A DNA stretch of 64,000 nucleotides from Ignavibacteria bacterium. Lineage in GTDB: Bacteria > Bacteroidota > Ignavibacteria > Tepidaquicellales > Tepidaquicellaceae. Positions 25,818-38,303 of the stretch are shown here, piece by piece. Both the position numbers and the translations under genes were made by a program. Position 1 is the stretch's first letter; each line of letters starts with the position of its first letter. The notes below the pieces were generated by a model. It was given only the letters and a program-made list of their open reading frames with translations, had not been told where the DNA came from and ran no database searches. The DNA lies in assembly GCA_016704345.1 (NCBI GenBank), contig JADJAH010000038.1, positions 401,785-465,784 on the forward strand. Direction: 5' to 3'.

Positions 25818-27326
25818 ATGAAAAAGAAGAAAAAAATCGCGCTTCATACAAAGATAGTCATTGGGCTTGTGCTCGGAGTGATATTTGGTTCTGTATTCCA
25901 TATAAGTCCTACCAAGTTACTCGTAAATTCAGAAGGTTCAGAAAAGATTGTAAAAGACTGGACTTCAATAAGGGTACTCAAAAACGATTCTCTTGTGAAG
26001 GAGTTCGATTCGAAATCACAGATCTCTGTCATCAAATACTTCACGGGAATCAAAGATGCAAAGGTCAGGGAATCTCTGAAGTTGGAAGCAGACTATCCCG
26101 ACGGACGAAAGGAATCGCTGCAGAAAATTACTTCCGTGAAACGCGAGAAGACCATTGGCGTAATGCTCAAGCCTCTTGGCGATATCTTCATCAGACTCCT
26201 TTCAATGATCGCTGTACCGCTTGTACTAGCTTCTTTGATAGTTGGCGCTGCTTCGTTATCCGATATTAAACACATTGCGAAGATAGGCGGAAAGACTCTG
26301 GGCTTCTATGCACTGACTGCAGTAATGGCAATCTCGATTGGATTGCTGCTTGCGAATATCATTCAGCCCGGAAAGTTCATGTCTGAAGAAAGCAAAGAGA
26401 GACTTCTCCAAACGTATCAGGACGATGCTGCTTCAAAGATCGAGCAGAATGTTTCAATGAATATAGTTGACTTCATGGTCAACATTGTTCCCAAGAATCC
26501 GTTCAAAGCCATTGCGGAGGGGGATTTCCTTCAGATAGTATTTTTTGCAATACTGACCGGAGTGTTTCTGTCTCAGATTCATACCGACAGAACCAAAGCT
26601 GTGATAGGTTTCTTCGACGGCTTGAGCGGAGCAATGATACTTCTTGTTGAGAAAGTAATGCTCATCGCACCTTACGCCGTATTCACTTTGATTGCTGCAA
26701 CAATTGCGGAGTTCGGCTTTGGAATATTGCAGACGCTTCTCATGTATTCGGTAACTGTAGTTCTGGGATTGACAATACTGACATTCATTGAGTATCCATT
26801 GTTGCTGAAGGCATTTACAAAAGTTAATGTTGTGAATTTCTTCAGAGTTCAGAAGCCGGTAATTGCTGTTGCATTCTCCACTAGTTCTTCAGCGGCTACG
26901 CTTCCGGTTACAATGGATATCTGCGAAAAGAAGCTTGGAGTACCTAACAAGATCGCCAGTTTTGTGCTGCCGCTTGGAACCACTGTAAATATGGATGGTA
27001 CGGCATTGTACCAGGCAGTAGCTGCAGTTTTTATAGCTCAGGTATATGGCTTTGATCTGACCGTCACGCAGCAATTGACTATTGTAATGACAGCTGCACT
27101 GGCCGCTGTTGGTACCGCTCCGGTTCCCGGTGTCGGGTTGATAATGCTGATAATAGTTCTCAAATCCGTTGGCATACCTGAAGAAGGGATTGCACTGATA
27201 ATTGGAGTGGACAGACTGCTTGATATGTGCAGGACTGTGCCGAATGTAATTGCTGATTCACTTGCCTGCGTAGTCATTGCCAACAGCGAGAACGAGCTCG
27301 GAGAAATTGCAGAGAATAGTAATTGA
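25818..27326 (+). CDS. Na+/H+:dicarboxylate or amino-acid symporter (DAACS) with a loop insert
   Basis: Secondary transporter of the GltP/DctA family, 502 residues, longer than the usual ~420-440. The extra length is a charged ~90-residue insert (residues ~32-118, including KDWTSIRVLKNDSLVKEFDS) between TM1 and the conserved PLGDIFIRLLSMIAVPLV helix. Substrate-binding motifs are intact: AFSTSSSAATLPVTM (serine-rich hairpin), NMDGTALYQ, and GVDRLLDMCRTVPNVIADS. It starts 9 bases after the ATPase and is probably co-transcribed. The substrate (glutamate, aspartate or C4-dicarboxylate) cannot be fixed; the Arg in MCRTVPN favours acidic substrates. Confidence 0.92.
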   Translation: MKKKKKIALHTKIVIGLVLGVIFGSVFHISPTKLLVNSEGSEKIVKDWTSIRVLKNDSLVKEFDSKSQISVIKYFTGIKDAKVRESLKLEADYPDGRKESLQKITSVKREKTIGVMLKPLGDIFIRLLSMIAVPLVLASLIVGAASLSDIKHIAKIGGKTLGFYALTAVMAISIGLLLANIIQPGKFMSEESKERLLQTYQDDAASKIEQNVSMNIVDFMVNIVPKNPFKAIAEGDFLQIVFFAILTGVFLSQIHTDRTKAVIGFFDGLSGAMILLVEKVMLIAPYAVFTLIAATIAEFGFGILQTLLMYSVTVVLGLTILTFIEYPLLLKAFTKVNVVNFFRVQKPVIAVAFSTSSSAATLPVTMDICEKKLGVPNKIASFVLPLGTTVNMDGTALYQAVAAVFIAQVYGFDLTVTQQLTIVMTAALAAVGTAPVPGVGLIMLIIVLKSVGIPEEGIALIIGVDRLLDMCRTVPNVIADSLACVVIANSENELGEIAENSN

Positions 27327-27380
27327 GGAATCTTTAATGCTACTGTGGAAGTTATGAAACCGTAAATCAAAAAATAATAT

Positions 27381-27995
27381 ATGAATTTTTTTCAAAGATC
27401 GATCTTTCTGATACTTGCAACATCAGCCTTTACTATAGGTTGCTCAAAAGACAAACCGGGCACCGCCCAAAATCAAATTAAAGAAGTAAAGTCAACTGTG
27501 AACAATACATCCGGTAAGAACATTCACGACATCACCGTTATGACAATGGATGGTGAAGAAAAAAAACTCTCCGAATATTCAGGAAAAGTTCTCATGATTG
27601 TCAATGTGGCATCGAAGTGCGGATATACAAAACAATATGCGGGACTTGAGGAAATCTACAAGAAATATTCCGGTGATGGATTCGTAGTTTTGGGATTTCC
27701 CTGCAATGACTTTGGAGGACAAGAGCCGGGCTCAAATGATGAGATCAGAACTTTTTGTGAGACCAAGTTTAATGTCACATTTCCATTGTTCGACAAGTTA
27801 AAGGTTCTGGGAGATGACAAGAGTCCGCTCTATGCAAGGCTTACAGGCAATGCCGAAACTTCAGGCGACATCGGCTGGAATTTTGAGAAGTTCATTATTT
27901 CGAAAAACGGTGACATAGTGGCGAGATTTAAAAGCAAAGTTGAACCTCAATCGGAAGAAATAGCTACAGTCATTGAAACTGAACTGAAGAAGTAA
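27381..27995 (+). CDS. glutathione-peroxidase-family thiol peroxidase, lipoprotein
   Basis: Hydroperoxide-reducing enzyme of 204 residues with a lipoprotein signal (MNFFQRSIFLILATSAFTIGC, lipobox Cys near residue 21), so it acts in the envelope. The peroxidatic Cys is in VASKCGYTKQYAGLE. GFPCNDFGGQEPGS supplies the conserved Gln and a resolving-Cys candidate region, and WNFEKFII the conserved Trp/Asn. Cys replaces selenocysteine, as in bacterial thioredoxin-dependent homologues (BsaA/BtuE type). It is followed by an A-rich stretch interrupted by a short mobile element. Confidence 0.92.
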   Translation: MNFFQRSIFLILATSAFTIGCSKDKPGTAQNQIKEVKSTVNNTSGKNIHDITVMTMDGEEKKLSEYSGKVLMIVNVASKCGYTKQYAGLEEIYKKYSGDGFVVLGFPCNDFGGQEPGSNDEIRTFCETKFNVTFPLFDKLKVLGDDKSPLYARLTGNAETSGDIGWNFEKFIISKNGDIVARFKSKVEPQSEEIATVIETELKK

Positions 27996-28004
27996 AAAAA
28001 AAAG

Positions 28005-28350
28005 GATAACGTTTCCTTCAGTGTGTAAAATTAAAATCGGTGTTGTCCGAATAATCCAGTCCCGAAAAAAAGACCAGATATAATGAGTATTTTTCTTTTA
28101 CACAGCGCTCCACATAGAAATCACAGAGGTACACGGAAAAGACAATTAGTAAAAACAGTTTGTCTATTCACATAAAAAGAGCGTTCATTTAGGAAGCAAG
28201 CGGAAATCACAGCCATTTCATTCACTTAGTAATCTCAGTGGAACTCCGTGACTCCTCCTCAGTGTATCTCCGTGCAATAAAGCAAACGTAACCAAGCAAG
28301 TTTGCAGATCTTTTTTAATACCCAATTTACATACTTTTCGAAACGCTACT
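28005..28350. mobile_element. 346-bp non-autonomous element with IS256-like ends (MITE-like)
   Basis: Left end GATAACGTTTCCTTCAGTGT and right end (reverse complement) AGTAGCGTTTCGAAAAGTAT form an imperfect ~28-bp inverted repeat. Both match the ends of the degraded IS256-family element at 61292-62623; the right-end homology runs ~45 bp. It contains no transposase. AAAAAAGG occurs on both sides (27998-28005 and 28351-28358), fitting an 8-bp target duplication, though one base overlaps the end and the sequence is low complexity. Inside it are CACAGAGG...CACGGA and CTCCGTG...CTCCGTG repeat tracts of a type seen widely in intergenic DNA. Confidence 0.75.
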
Positions 28351-28383
28351 AAAAAAGGCGGGGTGTTGAATCCCGCCTTTTTA
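28351..28383. terminator. bidirectional Rho-independent terminator
   Basis: AAAAAGGCGGG (28352-28362) and CCCGCCTTTTT (28372-28382) form an 11-bp stem with a 9-base loop. It carries A and T runs on both sides and so serves the peroxidase gene from the left and the C25 gene (stop at 28441) from the right. It directly abuts the MITE-like element. Confidence 0.88.
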
Positions 28384-28440
28384 GTATCAATAACTCTACG
28401 TTTCCAAAACACGATTAGAAACTTGAACTTTAGTTCATAC

Positions 28441-31400
28441 TTATTTTAATATCACAAGCTTTTGAGTGCTTGATTCAGCTTCAGTGCCGTCGGAAGTTAT
28501 GAGCTTGTAAATGTAAGTTCCGTTTGCAACAAACTCTCCGTCACTATCACGCCCGTCCCATACAATAGAGTTGTTTCCAATGTAAGCAGGTGAGAGAATT
28601 TCTTTTATCAATCTTCCGCCTACTGTATAGATCCGAATCTTAACATTATCAGGTTGCTTAGACCCGGCAATAGTAAACATGAAACTCGTTTCTCCTTTCA
28701 TAGGATTTGGGAAGTTGTAAAGATCCTTTACAGTGAAATCATCTGTTACATTCACATCAAAGAAAGCGGTATCCGCAGTATATTCATCAAGTCTGAGAAT
28801 TATCATCAGCTCATGCGTGCCTTGCTCAAGTTCAGGGTAGAATAAGAATCTATTTGAGCTCTGCTGCTGAGGAGAATCTTTTTGCGCCGATCTCATTATT
28901 GGATTAGAAATTCCGTTAGTGAAATATGGAATGTACTTGTCATCAAGTTTTAACGAGATACGCATAGTATCAGGCATAGGTGACAGGGAAGCATCAGTAA
29001 GGTCCGCTTCGATTCTGAGTTCGGGCTTTCTTGTAACGTAATCTCCTGAATTGAGCGGAGTATTATCGCTGTAAACCTTGAAATTCACTGGTCTGTAAAG
29101 CCTTGCAGAGTATAGTGGAATGACGAGGTCATTATTGTATGTATAGAACTCATTGTTCTTATCATACAATCTGAACTGGACAATACCATTCATACTGTCT
29201 CTGTAATACGGAATCACAAACTTTCTTGCCAGGATTGAGGAAGATCCCGGTGTCAAAAGATTCATTGATGTATCCGTGTAAATTAGGTTTGCATCAGTTA
29301 TACTCTTTTTGTACACGTTCACCATCAAACCCTGGATGTCTGAGTATCCGGCATTGTAGATGTTTGTTGTAAACTTAAGTTCGTCTCCTACTTTATATGT
29401 TGACTGAATATTCAGTGTATTAATATCCCAGACAAATTCTGCCGTAGGTACATAATTAACCTTGATCGAATTCAACGAAGAAGAGAGTCTTCCAATAGTA
29501 GTATCTATAGCTATCTTAGCCACAAAATTCAGCCGCGGATATCTTATTGCATTCACATAGCTTAAGTCAGCGAAAGAATTGGAAGTCACATTCGAGTAGA
29601 GCAGATACTGCTGATTATCCAGCGCATCTATTCCATACACATCAAATGAAATGCTGCTGTTAGGTGAAATAGTTTGAGTCCATGAAAAACTATTCCATTG
29701 CTTTGCAGGTCCTACAATGTTGTTGACAGAACCCGTGGTCTTTTTGAAAGGTACATCAAGACTGCTTACAGACTCAACCCATTGTGTACAACTTACACAA
29801 CCCGGTGCAGGCCTGCAGCACGGATCAAACATCTCCGATATCTGAGCATGGCTGGCTCCTTGCCATCCGATAAGACTCCATGTATGAAAATATGACAACA
29901 GCCCTATTGAATCGCAGTAAATACTGCCGAACTGTCTAAGTTTCGTTTTTGCACTTGCACTTAGATATAGTCCGCCCGGAAAATATGCTGCATTAAGTAG
30001 CATCAGATAGTGTGTAGAATCGAATGTATTGAGAAAGTTAACCAGAGAATCTGAAGAAGTGCCTGTATTCATTTTAAGATTCTTGAATTCAAGAACTGAT
30101 CCGTTCAACTTCTTCACCTTAACTGCATTAAGTCCTGTGTTCTTACCAGCATCAATGTAGATGTTCTTATTGCCTATGCTGAAGAAAGAAGCTTCCTCGG
30201 CATTGCTTCCGTAAGACCTCACAAATAGTTTTGAAGTGCTTTCCGATAATTCAATCCCGCCGGTTTTGTAAGCAGTGTTGTTCAGATCGTTAAGCGGAAA
30301 TTGTGAACTCTTGAATTTATATATCTCAACTGTTTGAGAGCCGGCATCAATATTGTCAGACTTACTGCCAGATGAAAGCGCTCCCGATTGATATATAAAC
30401 CTGTTAACGTTTGACCATCCGGTACTGTCAGAATTTATGACAGCGTTGGTTCTCCAGTAATGTATTGCATTGTTTGACTTCACAGGTACAGGTGTAAAGA
30501 ATGAGGTTGATATTCCTGATATTGAACTTGAATTGAATGTCCGTAATGCAGGAGAATTAAAAGATGTTGTGGTATCAACCTGAACGATTACTTTTATACT
30601 ATTTCCGGAGTTCGAAATTCTGGGGTTAAGGCCTGTGAAAGCAACGCTGTCAGAATTTATGATTGCATCAGTTACAGGCTTTAACGGTACAAAAGAATTG
30701 TTCTTAACCGGAAGGCTGATGGTGATGGTATTATTAGATTTATTCTCCAGAGGAATCCAGTTGTCCTGATCAAGAGTCACGGCAATATCATAATTGCCTA
30801 ATGAATCAATCTGGAACGTGTAATTGGCTGTATCTTCATAACCAATATGATAAACTACAGCGTCATAAGTTTTGTAGTTCATATTATCTTTCTTGACAAG
30901 GAACCTGACCTTTGCCGAATCAGCATAAAGACCGAAGTTCTTCGGACTTATGGTTAATGTTACATATTCGCCCACTGAAGGGAACTGATTGGAGAGTACA
31001 TAATCGTTATTTGAAATTGACAGTTCCGGTTGCTTTGGAAATTTGATCTCCGAAGCCGGATCACCTAGCAGACTATAGCAATTCAGAGTATGTCTTACGG
31101 CAAAGGAGATTGAATCTTTGCTCATAAGCCTTTGTGCATACTGAGTAATCTTTCCAAGTCTTCGGTTTGTATCATTCTTTATAGTTGTGGTAATGTGTGT
31201 GCCGTAGTCATTTCCATTCTGAGCATAGCTCCAACCAGTGGTACCGACAAATCCGATCGATCCCTTATTTGCAAGATACATGAATCTCTCCCCAAACCCG
31301 CGATAATTTGCAAGCGAGTTTTCTCCGGTGAAACAAGTGAGGCTGAGAATAAACGGCAGTCTCAATCCGTTGTTCAGAGTGTTAGGATCTTCCATTGCAA

Positions 31401-33301
31401 TTTCCCAGTCATGGCTTCCGGCATGTCCTCTGTAATTAAGGAATACAGCGCCTCTGTCAATACTATGTTTAAGTGAATCCATAACATTATATGATACATA
31501 TCCGGAAGAATCGGTTCGGTAAACTTTTGTTGTATTGCCGGAAAGGGAAGGAGGACTAATCAAGGAAAGTATGTCAATGTTCGACTTTGTCTGATGTGAA
31601 TTCTGTTCAGCCAAAGTGCCGCCCCCGGTAACATAAATGAAATTCTTGTTCCAACTGTCAGGACTCTGTGCTTCATAATTTATTATCTTATCAACTATTG
31701 ATTGCGCTTCGACAGTATAGTATGCAGGTATTCTGCCTACCGGTATCTGATTAAAATAACAGAAAGTGCCGATGTTAAAATTTGCGAAGTATCCGTCACT
31801 GGGGGGATAGCCGTAGACCGGTACGAGGTTTTGATAATATGCCGAAGTGGAAAGAATCTTCTTTGGATCCAACGAACCTCTTCCAAAAAGACAAATGTAT
31901 CCAAGCTTTGGCAATTGCCAGTTATCGTAAACATGTTTGGTGAAGTTTCTCACGGCAACAGGAGTTTCATTTCCGTAGTTGAAAATATCGTAAATGTCTT
32001 CGACCTCTGCCTTCACTGATCTGAAGTTATCTCTGTTTTGTCTGTATGCTCTCAATTGTTCTGCCTGGTCCTGCAGAAGTTTGTTGTAGATTATCAGATA
32101 GTCAGCGCCGTTTGAAGATGATACGAGATCAGGTACGGTTCTTTGCTTGATTCTGAAAGGCTTCTGCGTGATGTTATTGTTAACAATCACAAGTCTTGCG
32201 TTATTTTTAGCGGAGAATTTAAGAGTGTCGAGTGAATACGAGAAAGAACTTATTCTCTTGTAATTCAGAACATCATAAATATTTGACGGTAACGCATTGC
32301 TTCCTTGGGAAATCGAAAACCGTTTTGAAGCAGTATCTGCTCCTCCCAGATTTGCCGAGAAAAGGTTATTCCTTAATCCGAACTTTCTCGGATAGCCAAT
32401 TTCCATTATATCAACATTCATATTGCTCGTAAATCCGGCGACGTGAGTGTATCTGACAGAAACAGTATTTACGGAAGATGTCAGTAAAGAGCTTGAGAAT
32501 GTAATGGTAGAATCTATCCTGTTTGCATCATTGGCAGAAATAGTTGCAACAAGATTGTTATTAACTCTCAATTCGATCGTATGTTCATTTACTACAGTAG
32601 TATATCTTTGAGTAGGATAGCACAGGATCTTAAATGTCGCATTCTGAACAACACTGCTCAGCATTGGCAGGCTGAAAGTATCACTGAGAGTAGCTGTATT
32701 TCCTAAAGAACTCCAAAGCCAACCTTCGGCACGGTATTTCTCAGTCGAAAGAAACCGGAGATCTGATGAACTGAAATTCTCACCCTGGGAATAAAAATAA
32801 TCGCGTTCAAGATGTACAACATCCTGGAAAAATTGCGAAGGATAATTCACAACCGAGTTAAAGGAAACATTATCGTATCTTGTACCATTAGCTCCGCCCC
32901 AATCTACCCAATATGCATTCGTGTCAGAATATTGATTGTAATATTCATTTTGTGCTGTAAGAAACATTATTCAGGTGATCATACACTTTCGTAACGCCAC
33001 CGTAATTGCGGGTACCGAAGAAGTCCACATAATCATTTGCGTCAAAAGTGCCGTCTTGTTCCCCGTTGAAATAAATCGGAAGCTGAACTCCGTTATTGTA
33101 GAGTTTCACGGTACGCGGATCAATTGTTGACACATTGATGCCGGCGTTAACAAAATCATTTCTGTCAATTCTGTGCATGCCATCCTGAACAACGTACATC
33201 TTAAGGTAAGTTTTGTTCGGAGTGATCCAGTTGTAGCTTTGGGAAAATGACATTGAGCAAGTAAGCATAATGAAGCTCAATATCAGTAAGACTTTTCTCA
33301 T
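28441..33301 (-). CDS. giant gingipain-family (C25) protein with ILEI-like domain and T9SS tail, copy A (one-base break)
   Basis: Secreted protein of about 1619 residues. A Sec signal (MRKVLLILSFIMLTCSMSFS) precedes an N-terminal propeptide-like region. The C25 catalytic domain has the His in FLNYRGHAGSHDWEIAM and the Cys in LSLTCFTGENSL. CARDB-like beta domains follow, then an ILEI/FAM3-like domain (SYGSNAEEASFFSIG ... IGLLSYFHTWSLIGWQGA) and a Cys-rich DPCCRPAPGCVSC motif. The T9SS type A/FlgD-like tail ends WDGRDSDGEFVANGTYIYKL ... KLVILK. The frame breaks at 32948-32951; removing one A of a four-A run restores SYSTNEYYNQYSD. It is likely exported through type IX secretion. PorU-like processing peptidase is an alternative role. 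Confidence 0.87.
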
Positions 33302-33331
33302 AATTCTTATTATGTTGTATTTACAATTTTC

Positions 33332-36300
33332 TTATTTGAGCACCACAAGTTTCTTGGTCTCCGTTTTGTTCTCATTGCCATCCTCTAAGACAAGCTTGTA
33401 CAAATAAGTTCCGTTGGCAACAAAGTCGCCGTCATCATCTCTTCCATCCCATTCTATAGTATTCAACCCGGGCTGTAAAACAGAATTCAATCTCTTGATC
33501 AGTCTTCCTGAGGATGTGTAAATTCTTATTGAGATATTACCCTGAGCCTCGGATTCATTCATGCTGAAGATGAAAGATGTCTTGTCTCTCATTGGATTCG
33601 GATAATTATAAAGTTCCGATTCTGCAAGATCACCACCGGTGCTGACTTCATAAACAAGCGAATCAATTCCATCCTGTTCGTTACGAATCATCAGCACCAA
33701 TGTATTTCTGCCAATGTTGAGCTGAGGATTGAACAGCATAAGGGAGCTGCCTCCTGCAGCGAAGTCTCTCGCGGAGCTGATATTGAATACTGGATTTACT
33801 GAACCCTGCAGGAAATAAGGTATATATCTTCCGTTGATCCTGACCGCAAGTTTAGAAGTATCTCGCATCAGGTCCGGTGCAGATGTTCCTTTGTAAACTA
33901 TTACAGCCTCGGGATTTGTGCTGACTATTTCACCACCCGTAATCTCTTTACCATCCAGCATTAGTGCAAAAGTATTGCTGCCGGAATTAGAAACAGTTGC
34001 ATTTCCGGTTGAATATTCTGCAAAATTATTGAACAGATAAAATTCACCAAGCTGAGCAACCGGCTTCACTCTGAAAATATATTTTGTAACGGCAGATCGG
34101 TTGATGTCAGCAAAGCTGTTAGTGTACGTCGCTGAACTGTCAATTTTCAAGATCCGCTTTACCGTATCAGAAAATATTCTGCTGGTATCGGAAATGATAT
34201 TCCTGAAAACATCAACAGCAGTTTCGTTCAAAAAAATATAACCTGCATTGTGATATGTAAAGCTGAAATTGATAAGATTACTTTTCCTGTCAGTGGTGCC
34301 AATTGTCAGTGAATTCTTCTCAAGGATCAATTCTGCCGCCGGTGAGAAGTTAACGTTTATAGATCTGAGCAGAGGAGAATAACCGCCTGTGTTATAATCA
34401 ATGTCGAACTTCGCAATCAGATTCAATTTCGGAAATAATGATGCATCGATCTGATTGAGTGCGGTAAACTTGTTGGTTGTCACATTAGACATCAATAGGC
34501 TGTCATTGCCCAAAGGGCTTATACCTATGACATCAAACTTAATTGAACTGTTTGGAGCAGAAACAAAGTCCCATGAAAAATCCACCCACGTGTTTGCCGG
34601 ACCAACAATATTTTCCACAGTACCTGATTGTCTTCTGAATGTTACATTCTTGGTGCTGATCGATTCTGTCCAATGATCGCAGCTGACACAACCGGGCGCC
34701 GGCCTGCAGCATGGATCAAACATCTCTGATACTTCGCTTTGCGGCGCACCAAGATATCCAATGAAACTCCACGTATGGAAGTAAGCAAGCAATCCAATTG
34801 AATCGCATTTAGTGCTGCCAAACTGTCTCAATCTTGCTTTCGCAGGCGATGACAGAGTCGTACCTCCGGGGAAATAGGCTGCATTTAACAGCATCAGGAA
34901 ATGTGTTGAATCGAACGTGTTGAGAAAGTTTAGCAGAGAATCGTTTGATGACACAGCTGAAGTCATTTTCAGATTCAGGAACTGCAATATATCTCCGTTC
35001 AAACGCTTGACCTTAATCAGATTAAGACCCGAGTTGGTTCCGCCGTCAATGTAAACATTTTTCTCGCCCACACTAAAAAACGAAGCCTCTTCTCCGTTGC
35101 TTCCATATGACCTCACAAAAAGATTTGCCGGATATTCATAAAGGCTTATTCCATTATCATTGCTTACAGTGTTGAACAAAGTATTTGCCGGGAACTGTTT
35201 CTTCTTTGACTTAACTATCTGCGAATATAACTGAGCATTTATATATCTGTCATCATCACCCGTTGCAGAACGAATTTGTCCGCCGTATATGAATGTCATT
35301 GGAACTGACCAACCGGATGAATCGCCGTTCACGACTGAGAAAGTCCTCCAATGATAAAGCACTCCTTCGGTGCCTTGTAAGAAGTTTGTCTTAAATTTTG
35401 TAACAGGTCCGGTAGGACTGTTGTTGATGAACAATCTTTTTGCAGGAGAATTAAAACTTAATGAAGTATCAAGTTCCACCATTACTCTTGAAGTAACTCC
35501 GGAATTGAGATTAGGATTCAGTCCTGACATTTCAACTGAATCTCCGTAAACAATGGAGTTGTCAACTGGTCCCAGTGCAAGGAATGTTGTACTCTTTACC
35601 GGGATAGTGATAGATGCAGTATTGTTGTTTTCGTTTTCTTCGTTGTAACGATTATTCCGGTCAAGTGTAACGGTCATCTGATATATGTCTGCAGAGTCAA
35701 GAGTAAAGGAATAGGAAATAGTATCACGATACTTGAATGCTTTGTAAACAGTATCCTTTGTTGAAATCAGAATATTGTTAGATCTGAGTTCAAATCTTAT
35801 TATGCAGGTATCCGCATAAAGCCCAAAGTTCTTTGGAAGAATTGTTAATGTTTGCCTTTCCCCTGCAAGTACTGTCTCATTAAGAAGTTTGCAATCTTCA
35901 TTTTTGATCTCAAACTCCGGTGTCTTAGGAACCCTTAGCTTTGCCGCGGCATCTCCGATAAGGTTGTAACAGTTAACGGTATGTGTTACAGAGAATGACA
36001 GAGAATCATTTATCATTCCTTTAGCGGCAGCTTTTGTCAGGTCACCGATTTTTCTAATTGTGTCTCTTTTGATCGCTTGAAGAAGGTATGTTCCAAATGT
36101 ATTGCCAACGTCTCCGAAACTCCAACCCGTAGTGCCTACAAAACCAATAGCTCCTTTGCCCTGCAGATAAAGAAATCTTTCACCAAACCCGCGGAAATCA
36201 CCCAATGCATTCTCACCGGTGAAACAAGTCAGGCTTAGAACAATGGGAAGCTTGTTTCCGTTTGAAAGAACATTTGGATCGTGCATCCCAACTTCCCAGT

Positions 36301-38189
36301 CATGACTGCCTGCATGTCCCCTGAAGTTTACAAATGCGGAGCCTCTGTCAATTGTATTTCTTATGGAGTCCGCGTAATTGAATGTAACGGTTCCTGATGT
36401 GTCTGAACGATAAACTTTTGCAGCGTAAGAAGATAGTATCGGTGGCTCAACATAAACAAAGGCCTCAAAATTTGACTTCTGCTGGTGGTAATATTGCTCA
36501 TAAGGAGAACCGCCCCCGGTAATGAATGTGTACGTCTTATTCCAGTCACCGTGCGGTTCACTCTCGTATGCTATTATCTTGTCAACAACAGTCTGAGCTT
36601 CTGACGTGTAATACACCGGTATTCTTCCGACCGCAACCTGTGGGTAATAGAAGAATGTTCCCATATTAAAATTTACAAAATATCCGTCAGATGGGGGATT
36701 GCCGTAAACAGGAATCAGATTCTGATAAAATGCAGAAGACGGTTTGTTCTTCTTAGGATCAAGAGAACCGCGTCCAAACAATGTTACATATTTGATCTTA
36801 GGCAATTGCCAGTTATCATTCACATGTTTCACAAAGTATCTTACTGCAAGCGGGTTTTCCATCCCATATCCGAAAATATCATAGATATCTTCTATCTCTG
36901 CTTTGTATGATCTGTAGTTATCAGAAGTTTGTCTGTAAGCTCTCAACTGCTCCGCCTGTGACTCGAAAAGTTTATTATAAATTATCATATAGTCTGCGCC
37001 GTTTGCAGATGATACAAGATCAGGAACTTGTCTCGCCTTTATTCTGACGGGGGACTTTCTTATGGTATCATTATGAATCTCAAATCGGGCATTACCTTTT
37101 GCAGTAACTTTCAGAGTGTCTGCACTTGTGGTAAATTGTTGAATTCTTATGTTGTTTGCAACGTCGTAGATAAAAAAGGCTGCCCAAGTTGTTGAACCCG
37201 GAGATCTTAAACGATTTTGATGCAGTGTCTCCCTGAGGCAGAATTGATCTGTATGAGTTCTCAGAAAACCTGAATGCCTTTGGATATCCAATTTCGAATA
37301 AATCAAAATACATTGATCCCGCGAAACCTGATGCGGGAATATATTTTACTTCGAGAGTATTCTGTGAAGTAGTAAGAAGAGATGCGGGAAAATTTACGGT
37401 AGTGTCGATTCTGTCAGAATCATTTGAATACAAAGTATCAATGACAGTTCCATTTACAATCAAGTGAAGCGAGTGCTCGTTAACTATTGTACTCTTGTTT
37501 TGAGGATAAGCAAATACTCTGAATGTTGCTACATTGCCTGCCTGTGAAAGGAGAGGCAAAGAAATTGTCTTGGTCACACTTTGATTTGAGGACAAGATCG
37601 TCCAGTACCATCCTTCTCCTCGAAGCTTTTCTGTAGTAAGATATCTATAATCACCCCCTCCGAAATTTTCACCGAGAGAATAAATTGCATCTGTTTCGAA
37701 GTGAACGAGTTCTTTAACAAATTGTTGCGGGAATGGTATCGTTGAATTGTTGTTGAATGTCTGAATCCTCAGCCCGTTAGAACCTCCCCAGTCTAACCAG
37801 TAAACACTTGTGTCGGAATATTGATTATAATATTCATCAGTAGTATATGCCACGGAATTGTTCTGCTCACGGGAATAAGTCAATCCTCCGTAGTTTCTTT
37901 TGGCAAAGAAATTAATATAGTCGTTATCGTTAAAGACTCCGTCCTGCTCGCCCTGAAAATGCATGGGTATCTGAGCGCCCATGTAATAGAGTTTTGCAGT
38001 TCTCGGATCAAAAGATGTTGTGACGCCGGCAGAAGTGAAATCAGACTTCTTAAGCCTGTACATTCCATCTTCAGCAACATACAATTTTAGATATGTCCTG
38101 TTGGGAGTGATCCAGTTGAAATTCTGGGCAAGGACAAATGAAGGCACTAAGGCCAGAAACAGAAAAAGAAACAATGCTGCTCTCTTCAT
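33332..38189 (-). CDS. giant gingipain-family (C25) protein with ILEI-like domain and T9SS tail, copy B (one-base break)
   Basis: Tandem paralogue of copy A, ~1618 residues and the same domain order. Signal MKRAALFLFLFLALVPSFVL is followed by the N-terminal region with NEYYNQYSD-like DEYYNQYSD. The C25 domain has FVNFRGHAGSHDWE and LSLTCFTGENALG. The ILEI-like domain has SYGSNGEEASFFSVG ... LLAYFHTWSFIGYLGA, and EMFDPCCRPAPGCVSC is conserved. The T9SS tail ends with LKRLNSVLQPG ... KLVVLK. The frame breaks in the AAAAAA run at 37172-37177 (plus strand); one base fewer gives GSLFIYDVANNI, matching copy A. 30 bases separate it from copy A, so co-transcription is likely. Substrate unknown. Confidence 0.87.
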
Positions 38190-38303
38190 AATATTATTCA
38201 GTTCGGCAAAAAATTAACTTGAATGTATTTCCACACGAAGTAACGTGCAATCTATAACAAAGACGATCGCAATAAAATCAATGAAACCACATCAAGAAAA
38301 CGG

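Noticed and set aside
31702..32019. 105-residue plus-strand gene inside the C25 gene
   Set aside because: It is an antisense shadow of a conserved catalytic region with no plausible family features.
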